Origin: Alistipes indistinctus YIT 12060
Lineage (GTDB): Bacteria > Bacteroidota > Bacteroidia > Bacteroidales > Rikenellaceae
Length of the DNA: 64,000 nucleotides
Assembly: GCF_025144995.1 (NCBI RefSeq)
Contig: NZ_CP102250.1
Location: forward strand, 2,790,001-2,854,000
Direction: 5' to 3'
Below, piece after piece: positions 53,986-62,423 of the stretch (position 1 is its first letter; every line of letters starts with the position of its first letter). The notes under the pieces are model-generated. The model did no database searches, had not been told where the DNA came from, and saw nothing but the letters and a program-made list of their open reading frames with translations. The position numbers were made by a program, and so were the translations under genes.

Positions 53986-54609
53986 TTAGTGAATGTCGAA
54001 ATCGAGCAGCGTATATCCCTCGAGCGAAGCGGTGAGCCGGTCGCCGGGTTGGACCGGCCCTACGCCGACTGGCGTCCCGGTGTAGATCAGATCGCCCATT
54101 TTCAGTGTGATGAAGCGCGATACGTAGGCGATGATGCGGTCGACGGGGAATAGCATATCGCCCGTAAAACCCAGCTGGCGCGTTTCTCCGTTGAGTTTCA
54201 TCTCGAAATGCAGGTTTTGGACATTCCCGCCCAGTTCTGCCAGTGGAATGAAGCTGGGGGAGAGCGCCGCCGAATGGTCGAACGCTTTGGCTATTTCCCA
54301 CGGCAGTCCTTTGGCGATGCAGGTGCGTTGCAGGTCGCGTGCGGTGAAATCGATGCCCAGTCCCACTTCGGAGTAATAGCGCGGGGCAAAACGTTCGCCG
54401 ATCGCACGGCCCACGCGGTTGATCTTGACGACCAGTTCCGTTTCGTAATGTACTTCCCGGCTGAAATCGGGCACGTAGAAAGGGTCGTTGTTGCGCAATA
54501 ACGCCGTGTCGGGCTTCAGGAAGAATTGCGGGGCGTCGGGCAGCTCCCGCGTGTGGTCGAGCTCCACGACATGCTCGGCGTAGTTGCGTCCGATGCAGAT
54601 GATTTTCAT
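53986..54609 (-). CDS. fumarylacetoacetate hydrolase family protein
   Basis: The 207-residue cytoplasmic enzyme has the FAH C-terminal fold: CIGRNYAEHVVEL (5-17), the metal-binding FFLKPDTALL (about 29-38), HYETELVVKINRVGRAI (about 54-70, with the E-x-E pair), GLGIDFTARDLQ (about 83-94) and GDLIYTGTPVGVGPVQPGDR (about 172-191). The short length matches the YcgM/acylpyruvase branch, which hydrolyses acylpyruvates or decarboxylates oxaloacetate. Which of these it uses is not determined. It starts 29 bases after lpxB. Confidence 0.9.
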   Translation of the reverse strand: MKIICIGRNYAEHVVELDHTRELPDAPQFFLKPDTALLRNNDPFYVPDFSREVHYETELVVKINRVGRAIGERFAPRYYSEVGLGIDFTARDLQRTCIAKGLPWEIAKAFDHSAALSPSFIPLAELGGNVQNLHFEMKLNGETRQLGFTGDMLFPVDRIIAYVSRFITLKMGDLIYTGTPVGVGPVQPGDRLTASLEGYTLLDFDIH

Positions 54610-54638
54610 TGCCTTTCCGGTTTCGGTATTTGCTTCTT

Positions 54639-55898
54639 TTATTTTGATGCGGGGCTGTCGGGTGATGTGGAAGTGCCGGTGGCGCCGGACGGATCCTGTG
54701 CCGCCGACAGTACACGGGATGCTCCGTTGTTTGCCGTGTGAGCCGATTTTTCTCCGCGCTTTTCGTTCAGGTCTTTGTGCAGCAACTCCACCATACGCGC
54801 TGCAAAACGGTCGGACGGATTTTTTTGTCCGATCAGCCGTTGCAATTCAGCATAGTCGGCGAGCATTTTTTCGTGTTTCGCGCCGCCCGGCAGGATCGCT
54901 GACAGTTCTTCGGTCGCATTTTTCATGGTCATGTGGTGTTGCAGCAGTTCGCGCACCGCTTCGCGCCGCAGCACGAGGTTCACCAGCGACACGTAGGGTA
55001 TTTTCAGAAAAGCCTTGCCGATCAGCATCGAGGCCCAGTCGCGGCGGTAGCAGACGATTTGCGGAATGCCCAGCAACGCGGTTTCAAGCGTCGCGGTTCC
55101 CGAGGTGACTACTGCCGCGTCGCTCACGGAGAGCAGTTCGTAGGTCTTGTCGCACACGTAGCGTACGTCGCTGCCATCGAGATAGGGGGTATACACCTGC
55201 TTATCGAGCCAGGATACCCCGGCCACGACGAACTGGTATTGCGGGTACTGTTTCGACAGTTCGACCATGAACGGCAGGTTGTAACCGATTTCCGACCGGC
55301 GGCTTCCGGCCAGCAGTGCGATGACCGGACGGCCGTCGAGTCCGTTTTGGGCGGCAAATTCGTTGCGGGACAGCAGGCCCGTCCTGCGCTGGTCGATCGA
55401 ATCGATCAGCGGATTGCCTTCGTAGACAGGGGCGATCTCTTTGCTGCGGAAATAGTCGATCTCGAACGGGAAGATGACGAACAGCCGGTCGACGTATTTG
55501 CGGATTTTCTTGACGCGCGACTCTTTCCATGCCCACACTTTCGGTGCGATATAGTAGTAGGTCGGGATGCCGTTTTCTTTGGCGAAGCGTGCGATGCGCA
55601 GGTTGAAGCCCGCATAGTCGATCAGGATCAGTACATCGGGCCGGAAAGCCGCGATGTCGGCTTTGCATTCGTCCATCTGGCGGAAGATCGTACGCAGGTG
55701 CAACAGCACCTCGGTAAAGCCCATGAACGAGGCTTTTTTATAATGCATGGCCAAGTTTTCAGCTCCTCCCGCCTCTGCCATTTTGTCTCCGCCCCAAAAG
55801 CGGAAGACGGCCCCCGAATCGGCTTTGCGGATGCCCCGGATCAGGTTCGACCCGTGCAGGTCGCCCGATGCCTCACCGGCGATCAGATAGTACCGCAT
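54639..55898 (-). CDS. lpxB: lipid-A-disaccharide synthase
   Basis: LpxB joins UDP-2,3-diacylglucosamine and 2,3-diacylglucosamine-1-phosphate into the lipid A disaccharide at the inner membrane. The 419-residue GT-B enzyme shows YYLIAGEASGDLHGSNLI (3-20), VLILIDYAGFNLRIARFA (about 84-101), IAPKVWAWKESRVKKIRKYV (about 113-132), EGNPLIDSI, IALLAGSRRSEIGYNLP (about 189-205) and the donor site SGTATLETAL (about 253-262). About 40 extra residues at the C-terminus are rich in Ser, Thr, Gly and Pro and probably disordered. The ATG at 55898 is chosen over an upstream TTG. The stretch 55899-56127 has no gene. Confidence 0.96.
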   Translation of the reverse strand: MRYYLIAGEASGDLHGSNLIRGIRKADSGAVFRFWGGDKMAEAGGAENLAMHYKKASFMGFTEVLLHLRTIFRQMDECKADIAAFRPDVLILIDYAGFNLRIARFAKENGIPTYYYIAPKVWAWKESRVKKIRKYVDRLFVIFPFEIDYFRSKEIAPVYEGNPLIDSIDQRRTGLLSRNEFAAQNGLDGRPVIALLAGSRRSEIGYNLPFMVELSKQYPQYQFVVAGVSWLDKQVYTPYLDGSDVRYVCDKTYELLSVSDAAVVTSGTATLETALLGIPQIVCYRRDWASMLIGKAFLKIPYVSLVNLVLRREAVRELLQHHMTMKNATEELSAILPGGAKHEKMLADYAELQRLIGQKNPSDRFAARMVELLHKDLNEKRGEKSAHTANNGASRVLSAAQDPSGATGTSTSPDSPASK

Positions 55899-56127
55899 AT
55901 GTGTTGACAATTAAGTTGTTTCGTGTTTGGACTGCATCTGTTTAAAACGCCATATGTGGCGCGGGTAGCTTTCGGAAAGCGCTTTTCTCCGGTTCCCGGC
56001 CGTAGGTCGCATGCGTGTAGTTTCCCGGACGCAGGACGGAGCGTGTGGAAGGCATATACTCCTTACGTCCGGGTCAGTCCGGTATCTGCACCGGAGCTGT
56101 GATTGCCTCGGTCGCGACGGGGTGTGT

Positions 56128-56814
56128 TCAAACCGATTGCGGATCGAGCAGGTCGGGCCGAAGCCTTTCCGTGCGTTCGAAAGCCTGCTCCTCTTGCCAT
56201 TTGGCGATCTCTTTCGGATTGCCCGACAGCAGGACATCCGGCACTTTCCAGCCGCGGAAGTCGGCCGGGCGCGTGTAGACCGGCGGAGCGAGCAGGTTGT
56301 CCTGGAAACTGTCCGTCAGTGCCGAAGCTTCGTCTCCGATCGCGCCCGGAATCACGCGTACCACGCTGTCGGCGATAATCGCCGCGGCCAGCTCGCCGCC
56401 AGTCAAGACGTAGTCGCCGATCGAGATTTCGAGCGTGATGAGATGTTCGCGCACCCGGTAATCTATCCCTTTGTAATGTCCGCACAGGATAACGATGTTT
56501 CCGAGCGTCGAGAGCCGGTTCGCTTCGTGCTGGTTGTATCGGATGCCGTCGGGGGAGGTATAGATCACCTCGTCGTAGGTGCGTTCCGACTGCAATTGTT
56601 CGATGCAGCGGAAGATCGGTTCGGGTTTCATCACCATGCCTGCTTCGCCGCCGAAAGGGTAGTCGTCCACCTGCCGGTACCGGTCGAACGTGTAGTCGCG
56701 CAGGTTGTGCACGGCGATTTCCACCAGCCCTTTCTGTTGTGCCCGCTTGAGGATCGATTCGTTCAGCGGCGATACGAGCAGTTCGGGAACGACGGTTATG
56801 ATGTCTATTCGCAT
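56128..56814 (-). CDS. trmD: tRNA (guanine37-N1)-methyltransferase
   Basis: TrmD methylates G37 next to the anticodon and prevents frameshifting. The 228-residue SPOUT enzyme has [13 protein letters not shown] at the start, [18 protein letters not shown] (about 50-67), the trefoil-knot segments [13 protein letters not shown] (about 108-120) and [14 protein letters not shown] (about 132-145), and [10 protein letters not shown] (about 175-184) before the helical RNA-binding domain. It starts 4 bases after the MBL hydrolase gene, so the two are translated together. It is not in the usual rpsP-rimM-rplS context. Confidence 0.96.
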   Translation of the reverse strand: MRIDIITVVPELLVSPLNESILKRAQQKGLVEIAVHNLRDYTFDRYRQVDDYPFGGEAGMVMKPEPIFRCIEQLQSERTYDEVIYTSPDGIRYNQHEANRLSTLGNIVILCGHYKGIDYRVREHLITLEISIGDYVLTGGELAAAIIADSVVRVIPGAIGDEASALTDSFQDNLLAPPVYTRPADFRGWKVPDVLLSGNPKEIAKWQEEQAFERTERLRPDLLDPQSV

Positions 56815-56818
56815 GGTT

Positions 56819-57487
56819 TTACTTGTAGTTGATCTCGTTGTTGAGCACTTCGGTGACGAACGGGTTGTAGAGCGTTTCGTGCCCGATGGTGCTTTCCATG
56901 CCGTGTCCGGGGTAGAAGCGTACCTCGTCCCCCAGCGGAATCAGTTTGTCGAGGATGCTGCGCATGATCCAGCTGTAATCGCCGCCCGGCAGGTCGGTCC
57001 GGCCGATGCTTTCGCGGAAAAGCGTGTCCCCGGTCAGCAGCAGTTTGTTTTCGGGATTGTACAGCGCGATATGTCCCGGGGTATGTCCCGGGGTTTCGAT
57101 GATCCGGAACGTCGTGTTGCCGAATTTCAGCTCTTTTTGCCCTTCGAGGTCGATATCCACCGTCGGAACCTTGTCGACCTGGAAACCGTAGATCGCACCG
57201 TGCGTCGGAGCCGACTCGATCAGGAACTTGTCCTTGCCGTGTATTGCGAACGGAATGTGGTAGGTCTCCTTGACGTGGTTCACCCCGAGCATATGGTCTA
57301 CGTGACCGTGCGTATTGACGGCCATAACCGGTTTCAGTCCGTTGTCGCTGATGTATTTCGACAGTGCGGCGTTCTCCTGTGCATTGTAGTTGCCCGCATC
57401 GACAATGATGCATTCGCCGGTCTCGTCCGATACGACGATCGTGTTCTCCTGGAACGGGTTGAACGGCAGTACTCCGATTTTTATCAT
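56819..57487 (-). CDS. MBL fold metallo-hydrolase (glyoxalase II-like)
   Basis: The 222-residue cytoplasmic protein has the complete binuclear metal site of the metallo-beta-lactamase fold: [11 protein letters not shown] (about 57-67), [11 protein letters not shown] (about 132-142), LLTGDTLF (about 149-156) and FYPGHGMES (about 194-202). It resembles the small glyoxalase II-like (YcbL) group, which hydrolyses thioesters such as S-lactoylglutathione analogues. The substrate is unknown. It is the first gene of the minus-strand run MBL-trmD and possibly onward to the S46 peptidase, with a -7 box at 57555. Confidence 0.9.
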   Translation of the reverse strand: MIKIGVLPFNPFQENTIVVSDETGECIIVDAGNYNAQENAALSKYISDNGLKPVMAVNTHGHVDHMLGVNHVKETYHIPFAIHGKDKFLIESAPTHGAIYGFQVDKVPTVDIDLEGQKELKFGNTTFRIIETPGHTPGHIALYNPENKLLLTGDTLFRESIGRTDLPGGDYSWIMRSILDKLIPLGDEVRFYPGHGMESTIGHETLYNPFVTEVLNNEINYK

Positions 57488-57554
57488 ATCTCGTGTGTGT
57501 TATTCGTTCGTTTGCATCCTCTTTTTGCGGCGAAGGCAGCAAGAGAATTTCATA

Positions 57555-57562
57555 CAAAGATA
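57555..57562 (-). promoter_or_regulatory. -7 element TATCTTTG for the MBL-trmD operon
   Basis: Exact consensus on the minus strand, 67 bases before the ATG at 57487. It is back to back with the rightward box at 57571, only 8 bases apart. Confidence 0.6.
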
Positions 57563-57570
57563 GCTATTAC

Positions 57571-57578
57571 TATCTTTG
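57571..57578 (+). promoter_or_regulatory. -7 element TATCTTTG for the RlmD-like gene
   Basis: Exact consensus 22 bases before the GTG start at 57601. A transcript starting near 57584 leaves only a short leader with AGGA, which supports the GTG start. Confidence 0.6.
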
Positions 57579-57600
57579 CCGGAAATAATACACAGGAAAA

Positions 57601-59010
57601 GTGGCAAGAAAAAAGGCAAATTACCCGCTTATCGAATCGTTGGAGATCGTTTCGGTGGCGGCTGAAGGGAAGGCGCTGGGACGCTATAACGACGTAGTGG
57701 TCTTCGTGCCGATGGCCGTGCCGGGCGACGTGGTCGACGTACAGGTCCGTAGCAAACGGCGCCGCTTCATGGAGGGGTATATCGTGCGTTTCGTCAAAAA
57801 ATCGCCGATGCGGGTCGATCCCGTGTGTGAGCATTACGGCGTCTGCGGCGGCTGCAAATGGCAGCATTTGCCTTACGAGGAGCAGTTGCGTTTCAAACAG
57901 GAACAGGTGACGGACCAGCTCGCCCGCATCGGTAAGGTCGACCTGCCTGCGGTCAGTCCGATTATCGGCTCAGAAAAGACTTTTTTCTATCGTAACAAAT
58001 TGGAATTCACCTTCTCCAGTAAACGCTGGCTGACCGACGAGGAGGTGGCTTCGGGCACCGAGTTTGCCGACAACGAAGCGCTGGGCTTCCATATTCCCAA
58101 TATGTTCGACAAGGTGCTCGACATCCGCAAATGCTGGCTGCAGGCCGATCCGTCGAACCCGATCCGCATGGCTGTGCGCGAGTTCTGCATTGCCGGCGGC
58201 TATTCGTTTTACAAGCCCCGCGAGCACGCCGGGTTGATGCGCAACCTCATCGTGCGCACCTCTTCGACGGGCGAAGTGATGGTGATCGTCATCTTCGGCG
58301 GGGATGACCGCGAACGGATCGGGGCGCTGATGGAGCACCTGGCCCTCCGTTTCCCTGAGATTACCTCGCTGATGTACGTGGTCAACACGAAGTTCAACGA
58401 CACGATCGGCGACCTGGATATCCAATGCTACAAGGGGCGCGATCACATCTTCGAGGAGATGGAGGGACTGCGTTTTAAGATCGGCCCCAAGTCGTTTTAC
58501 CAGACCAATTCGGCGCAGGCGTACGAGCTGTACCGGGTGGCCCGCGAATTTGCGGAGTTGGGCGGCGGCGAGGTGGTGTACGACCTCTATACGGGGACCG
58601 GTACGATCGCCAATTTCGTCGCACGGCGCTGCCGCAAGGTGGTGGGCGTCGAGTACGTGCCCGAGGCGATCGAAGATGCGAAGGTCAATTCGGCGCTCAA
58701 CGGCATCGATAATACTGTTTTTTATGCAGGGGATATGAAAGATGTGCTCAACGATCGGTTTATTGCCGAAAACGGCCGCCCCGACGTCGTGATCCTCGAT
58801 CCGCCCCGAGCCGGTATCCACGAGGACGTCGCACGTACCGTACTCCGTGCTGCGCCGCAGCGGATCGTGTATGTAAGTTGTAATCCGGCTACGCAGGCGC
58901 GCGACATCGCCATTTTCGATGCCGATTACCGCGTGACACGCATCCAGCCCGTAGATATGTTTCCCCATACGCATCATGTTGAAAATGTGGTGCAATTGGT
59001 GCGCCGCTGA
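57601..59010 (+). CDS. 23S rRNA (uracil1939-C5)-methyltransferase family protein (RlmD-like)
   Basis: The 469-residue protein is a class I methyltransferase of the TrmA/RlmD family that makes 5-methyluridine in RNA. A TRAM RNA-binding domain covers about 9-66. Iron-sulfur cluster cysteines are Cys76, Cys82 and Cys85 in CEHYGVCGGC, with a fourth in RKCWLQ. The catalytic domain has YDLYTGTGTIANF (about 328-340), VVILDPPRAGIHEDV (about 395-409) and the nucleophile loop YVSCNPATQARD. The start codon is GTG with AGGA 4 bases upstream; no ATG fits the conserved N-terminus. The exact uridine position is not certain. Confidence 0.93.
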   Translation: MARKKANYPLIESLEIVSVAAEGKALGRYNDVVVFVPMAVPGDVVDVQVRSKRRRFMEGYIVRFVKKSPMRVDPVCEHYGVCGGCKWQHLPYEEQLRFKQEQVTDQLARIGKVDLPAVSPIIGSEKTFFYRNKLEFTFSSKRWLTDEEVASGTEFADNEALGFHIPNMFDKVLDIRKCWLQADPSNPIRMAVREFCIAGGYSFYKPREHAGLMRNLIVRTSSTGEVMVIVIFGGDDRERIGALMEHLALRFPEITSLMYVVNTKFNDTIGDLDIQCYKGRDHIFEEMEGLRFKIGPKSFYQTNSAQAYELYRVAREFAELGGGEVVYDLYTGTGTIANFVARRCRKVVGVEYVPEAIEDAKVNSALNGIDNTVFYAGDMKDVLNDRFIAENGRPDVVILDPPRAGIHEDVARTVLRAAPQRIVYVSCNPATQARDIAIFDADYRVTRIQPVDMFPHTHHVENVVQLVRR

Positions 59011-59042
59011 TTTGCTTTTGTCGGGAAAACGAACTATATTTA
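59011..59042 (+). promoter_or_regulatory. promoter TTTG-N20-TATATTTA for the M23-like gene
   Basis: TTTG (59011-59014) and TATATTTA (59035-59042, one mismatch) are 20 bases apart, ending 27 bases before the ATG at 59070. Confidence 0.45.
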
Positions 59043-59069
59043 AGAGTCTAACCCAATACCTGTTGAATC

Positions 59070-60017
59070 ATGAGACTCTTAAAATGCGTGCTTGCGACGG
59101 GCCTGTGTTGGGGTTTGTCGGGTGCTTCCCAGGTTTATGCTCAACGTGCGGACGATCCGATCCAACTGACAGCCGATTTTAATGAAGCGGGAGATTTGGT
59201 CGTGAAAGCAGAGAAAAGACGGCTGGGTACCTATTCCGCGGCGATTGATTTTCAGAATGTCCAGAATTTGACGGTGCCTTCCCGTTACCGGGTGGCTATT
59301 CGTTCGAGTGGTCCGCTGATCGTGTTGAAAAGCAGGGGATACTCTCAAAGCACGCATTGCGGAAGGAAAAGCGTTTTCGTGTTGGGAGACCGAAGCGCCA
59401 AACCCGATACATCATTCATTTACCGGTTGCCGTTTAGCCCGGCGCGGGGAGCGACCGAAGTCCGGTTCGCACAAGAGGATAAATCTTTATTCTTCCATAC
59501 CGCTCCCCCGAAAAATTGGGCTGCATTCTGTTTTTTCCTGAATCGGGGCGATACCGTTTATGCGATTCGCAAGGGGCTGGTGGTCGAAATTAAGGAGCAG
59601 GGCACCTCAGAAACAGGTAAGCCCGGAGTTGTCTATACTTCGGACCATAATTATGTGCAGGTGGAGCATGCGGACGGAACCATTGCCACGTATAACGTTC
59701 TCGAACCGGGATCTGTTTGCGTGAAATTGGGGGATACGGTGTATCCCGATACGCCGCTGGCGCTGGTCGGATCGTTCGACGGGACGCAATACAGGGTGGC
59801 TTTGACGCTTCACTACATTACGGACCGGATTTTTGCAAAGGGAAATGCTTACTCGTATGAGCATGCTTTTGAAAGTGTTTTTATCAATCCTGTTTTCGCC
59901 ACTGCGGATGGCAACCGCATGCTGGTGTCGCAAAACCGTTATACGGCAGTTGTGGCACCGGAATTGATCACAAAAGAGATGACCAAGCGGGAGATGAAGG
60001 CGCGAACGGAAAAGTAA
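59070..60017 (+). CDS. secreted M23 peptidase-like protein, metal site degenerate
   Basis: The 315-residue product has a signal peptide ending near QVYAQ. The N-terminal part (about 25-150) is beta-rich and unfamiliar. Residues about 165-245 resemble the LytM/M23 barrel: GDTVYAIRKGLVVEIKEQ, YVQVEHADGTIATYNVLE and KLGDTVYPDTPLALVGS. True M23 endopeptidases need an HxxxD motif and an HxH pair; here only an H-A-D remains, so catalytic activity is unlikely. It may bind peptidoglycan or regulate another hydrolase, as LytM-type factors do. A promoter precedes it and the SIMPL gene follows 69 bases later. Confidence 0.75.
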   Translation: MRLLKCVLATGLCWGLSGASQVYAQRADDPIQLTADFNEAGDLVVKAEKRRLGTYSAAIDFQNVQNLTVPSRYRVAIRSSGPLIVLKSRGYSQSTHCGRKSVFVLGDRSAKPDTSFIYRLPFSPARGATEVRFAQEDKSLFFHTAPPKNWAAFCFFLNRGDTVYAIRKGLVVEIKEQGTSETGKPGVVYTSDHNYVQVEHADGTIATYNVLEPGSVCVKLGDTVYPDTPLALVGSFDGTQYRVALTLHYITDRIFAKGNAYSYEHAFESVFINPVFATADGNRMLVSQNRYTAVVAPELITKEMTKREMKARTEK

Positions 60018-60086
60018 ATGTCCGCCGCAACGTTTCCGCTTCGGGATGCATCTTATTAGAAACGACCAATTAATACCGATTGAATT

Positions 60087-60770
60087 ATGAAAAAATTGAT
60101 GATTGCCGCTGCCGCGCTTTTGCTGTCGGCACCCCTGTTCGCCCAGGAGAAGAATTTTATAGATCAACCTTACCTCGAAGTGAACGGCCGGGCCGAAATG
60201 GAAGTGGCGCCCGATGAAATTTACGTGCGTATTACGATCAACGAGCAGGATTCCAAAGGAAAGGTAACCGTACTCCAGCAGGAAAAGGATATGGTCCGCC
60301 GGCTGAAAGATCTGGGCATTGATGTGGAGAAAAAACTCGTCGTGCAGGATATGTCGAGCGACCTGTTCAAACGCAAGGACGTTTCCACTTCGAAGACCTA
60401 CCAACTGGAGGTAAATTCGGCCACCCAGCTCGCGCACGTTTTCCAGGCGTTGCAGGCAGTCGGTATCTCCGATGCTTCGATCGAGCGTACCGACGTTTCG
60501 AATATGGACGAATTGCGCCAGCAGGTACGAGCTGCGGCAGCCAAAGCCGCCCAGCAGAATGCGCAGGTGCTTGCCTCCGCACTCGGACAAAAGGCCGGCA
60601 AGGCGCTTTTCGTACAGGATTACAGTTACAGCGCCCGCCCTTATGCCAATATCATGATGGCCAAGAGTGCCGTGATGGACATGGCGACAGAGGCAACGGC
60701 CGCTCCGACGCTCGAATTCGAGAAAATTAAGATCGAGCACTCGGTCATGGTGCGTTTTGTCCTCGAATAA
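60087..60770 (+). CDS. SIMPL domain (DUF541) periplasmic protein
   Basis: A signal peptide (MKKLMIAAAALLLSAPLFAQ) precedes a SIMPL domain that fills the rest of the 227 residues: YLEVNGRAEMEVAPDEIYVRI split around 28-48, LKDLGIDVEKKLVVQD (about 75-90), SIERTDVSNMDELRQQ and the C-terminal IKIEHSVMVRFVLE. The family, also called DUF541, forms periplasmic or outer-membrane-associated proteins of uncertain function; BP26 of Brucella is an example that assembles into channels. Nothing in the sequence narrows the role. A hairpin terminator follows. Confidence 0.9.
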   Translation: MKKLMIAAAALLLSAPLFAQEKNFIDQPYLEVNGRAEMEVAPDEIYVRITINEQDSKGKVTVLQQEKDMVRRLKDLGIDVEKKLVVQDMSSDLFKRKDVSTSKTYQLEVNSATQLAHVFQALQAVGISDASIERTDVSNMDELRQQVRAAAAKAAQQNAQVLASALGQKAGKALFVQDYSYSARPYANIMMAKSAVMDMATEATAAPTLEFEKIKIEHSVMVRFVLE

Positions 60771-60837
60771 TTTTTTAACAGGGTGTTGCGGGAACGGTTT
60801 GTCCCAGGGCGATACGTCGCCGCAGCCAATCGATAGG

Positions 60838-60873
60838 AAAACCGGATCATTACATTAAAAATGATCCGGTTTT
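60838..60873 (+). terminator. intrinsic terminator of the SIMPL gene
   Basis: AAAACCGGATCATT (60838-60851) pairs with AATGATCCGGTTTT (60860-60873) with an 8-base loop. It stands directly before the 9-bp minisatellite. Confidence 0.85.
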
Positions 60874-60879
60874 CCGCTG

Positions 60880-60966
60880 TTCTCTCAGTTCTCTCAGTTC
60901 TCTCAGTTCTCTCAGTTCTCTCAGTTCTCTCAGTTCTCTCAGTTCTCTCAGTTCTCTCAGTTCTCA
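60880..60966 (+). repeat. minisatellite: nine copies of TTCTCTCAG plus a partial tenth
   Basis: Nine exact tandem copies fill 60880-60960 and TTCTCA follows. The repeat lies 20 bases before the mnmD ATG. Copy number can be expected to vary by slippage; the unit is a multiple of three. Confidence 0.98.
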
Positions 60967-60985
60967 TTTGGTCTATGACACTCAT

Positions 60986-61738
60986 ATGAATTTTAGCGAA
61001 GATCCGATCAATCCATTTATTGAACCAGACGGGCTAATCGAACCGGAGATCGAGCCGACGGACGACGGTTCGCAGACGCTCCGGCATCCGTTATTCGGGG
61101 AGACTTACCACTCTGTGCGCGGAGCGGAAGGAGAGGCCCGGCATGTCTATATCGATGCGGGGTTTCACTATATTCTGGAGGCCAATGACAGGTTCAGGGC
61201 CAAGGCTGGTAATGGGGCTGATCGTAAGACCACTTCTGTTGCTGCGCTGCGTATTTTCGAAATGGGATTCGGCAGCGGCCTGAATGCCTGGCTGACTGCC
61301 CGGGCCGCGGCCGGTACTGGTCGCAGGGTCGAATATATAGCGCTGGAACATTATCCGGTGGCAATGGGGACGGTGCAAGGGCTCGGTTATGCCGCCGATC
61401 CGCTTTTTGTGGCCTTGCATCAGGCGCCGTGGAATGAGGCCGTTCCGGCTACGGAGAGCTTTTCACTTAAAAAGGTGGCGGCCTCTTTGCTAAATTACCG
61501 ATTTGACACTACCTTTGATTTGGTTTATTTCGATGCGTTTGCACCCGATGCGCAGCCTGAACTGTGGACCCGGGAGGTGTTTGCAAAATTATTTGCGGCG
61601 TTGCATTCCGAAGGAGTGTTGGTAACCTATTCCGCAAAGGGAATGGTTAAAGAGAATCTTCGTGCGGCCGGGTTTGAAGTGCACAGGTTACCCGGCGCAC
61701 TCGGTAAACACCATATGCTTCGGGCGGTAAAACGCTGA
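60986..61738 (+). CDS. mnmD: tRNA 5-methylaminomethyl-2-thiouridine methyltransferase MnmD (MnmC N-domain homologue)
   Basis: The 250-residue SAM-dependent methyltransferase completes the wobble modification mnm5s2U34. It carries the DUF752 domain: HVYIDAGFHYILEAND (about 52-67), the SAM site FEMGFGSGLNAWL (about 92-104), the acidic YIALEHYPVAMG, and the catalytic VYFDAFAPDAQPELW (about 184-198). In Bacteroidales this domain occurs without the FAD-dependent MnmC2 half, as here. The ATG at 60986 is preferred; the frame stays open through the upstream minisatellite but offers only a TTG at 60968. No promoter is apparent, which makes the repeat notable. Confidence 0.92.
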   Translation: MNFSEDPINPFIEPDGLIEPEIEPTDDGSQTLRHPLFGETYHSVRGAEGEARHVYIDAGFHYILEANDRFRAKAGNGADRKTTSVAALRIFEMGFGSGLNAWLTARAAAGTGRRVEYIALEHYPVAMGTVQGLGYAADPLFVALHQAPWNEAVPATESFSLKKVAASLLNYRFDTTFDLVYFDAFAPDAQPELWTREVFAKLFAALHSEGVLVTYSAKGMVKENLRAAGFEVHRLPGALGKHHMLRAVKR

Positions 61739-61916
61739 TTCGGGTGGGCCGATGACCGAATGTGCATGCCGGATGGAGGATGTATTCCATTCGAGGGGAA
61801 TGTTCCGGGAGTTTGGGAAATAGTGTTTTTTTAATCGGTATGAAGCGGAACCGACCCGGAGCGAAGCAGAATCGGATCGGTACGAGGGAGAAGTCACGTT
61901 AGATGAACGGCAATAG

Positions 61917-62375
61917 ATGAGCAAGCAAGAGTTTACATTCGATTATGCGCATTATGCGCCGCTGGATGCGCTGCCGGAGTCCGACCGGGAACTTGCCGCC
62001 CGTGCAGCTGATGCGTGCGGAACGGCTTATGCCCCCTATTCAGGGTTTCGGGTGGGGGCGGCTGCATTGCTTGAGGACGGGACGATCCTTACGGCGAGCA
62101 ACCAGGAGAGCGAGGTGTTTCCATCCGGCATGTGTGCCGAGCGAAGCCTGCTCTATTATCTGCAGGCCAACTTCAGTGGCGTGCGCATTGTCGCGCTGGC
62201 CACCGCGTCGGTACCGGGCGAGCGCGAGTGCTACCCGTGCGGCGCCTGTCGGCAGGTGCTTGCCGATACCGAAAAACGACAGGGTTCCCCGATCCGCGTG
62301 GTGATGTGCTCCGGACACAGTGCTACGGTAGTACAGGAAGCGCGGCAGTTGTTACCCTTTACTTTTGAATTGTAA
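61917..62375 (+). CDS. cdd: cytidine deaminase
   Basis: The 152-residue enzyme converts cytidine and deoxycytidine to uridine forms in pyrimidine salvage. The zinc site is PSGMCAERSLLYYL with Cys73 and Glu75, and CYPCGACRQVL with Cys108 and Cys111, the three-Cys type of the small tetrameric deaminases. APYSGFRVGAAALLEDG (about 39-55) forms the substrate pocket. The length is slightly longer than the 130-residue family norm because of an N-terminal extension. The intergenic stretch 61739-61916 holds no feature I can see. Confidence 0.95.
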   Translation: MSKQEFTFDYAHYAPLDALPESDRELAARAADACGTAYAPYSGFRVGAAALLEDGTILTASNQESEVFPSGMCAERSLLYYLQANFSGVRIVALATASVPGERECYPCGACRQVLADTEKRQGSPIRVVMCSGHSATVVQEARQLLPFTFEL

Positions 62376-62423
62376 CATAACCATATAAACGGCCTGCAGG
62401 CAGCGGGCCCGAGTCCTGAAGCA

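Noticed and set aside
55911-56237. Minus-strand 108-codon frame between trmD and lpxB
   Set aside because: Mostly overlaps trmD in another frame, Arg/Ser-rich, no motif. I also looked for a tRNA or small RNA in 55899-56127 and saw none.
60880-60966. CRISPR array
   Set aside because: The 9-bp units are contiguous without spacers, so it is a minisatellite.
60641-60985. Minus-strand frame encoding Arg-Thr-Glu repeats
   Set aside because: It is a reading of the 9-bp minisatellite; low complexity and antisense to the SIMPL gene end.
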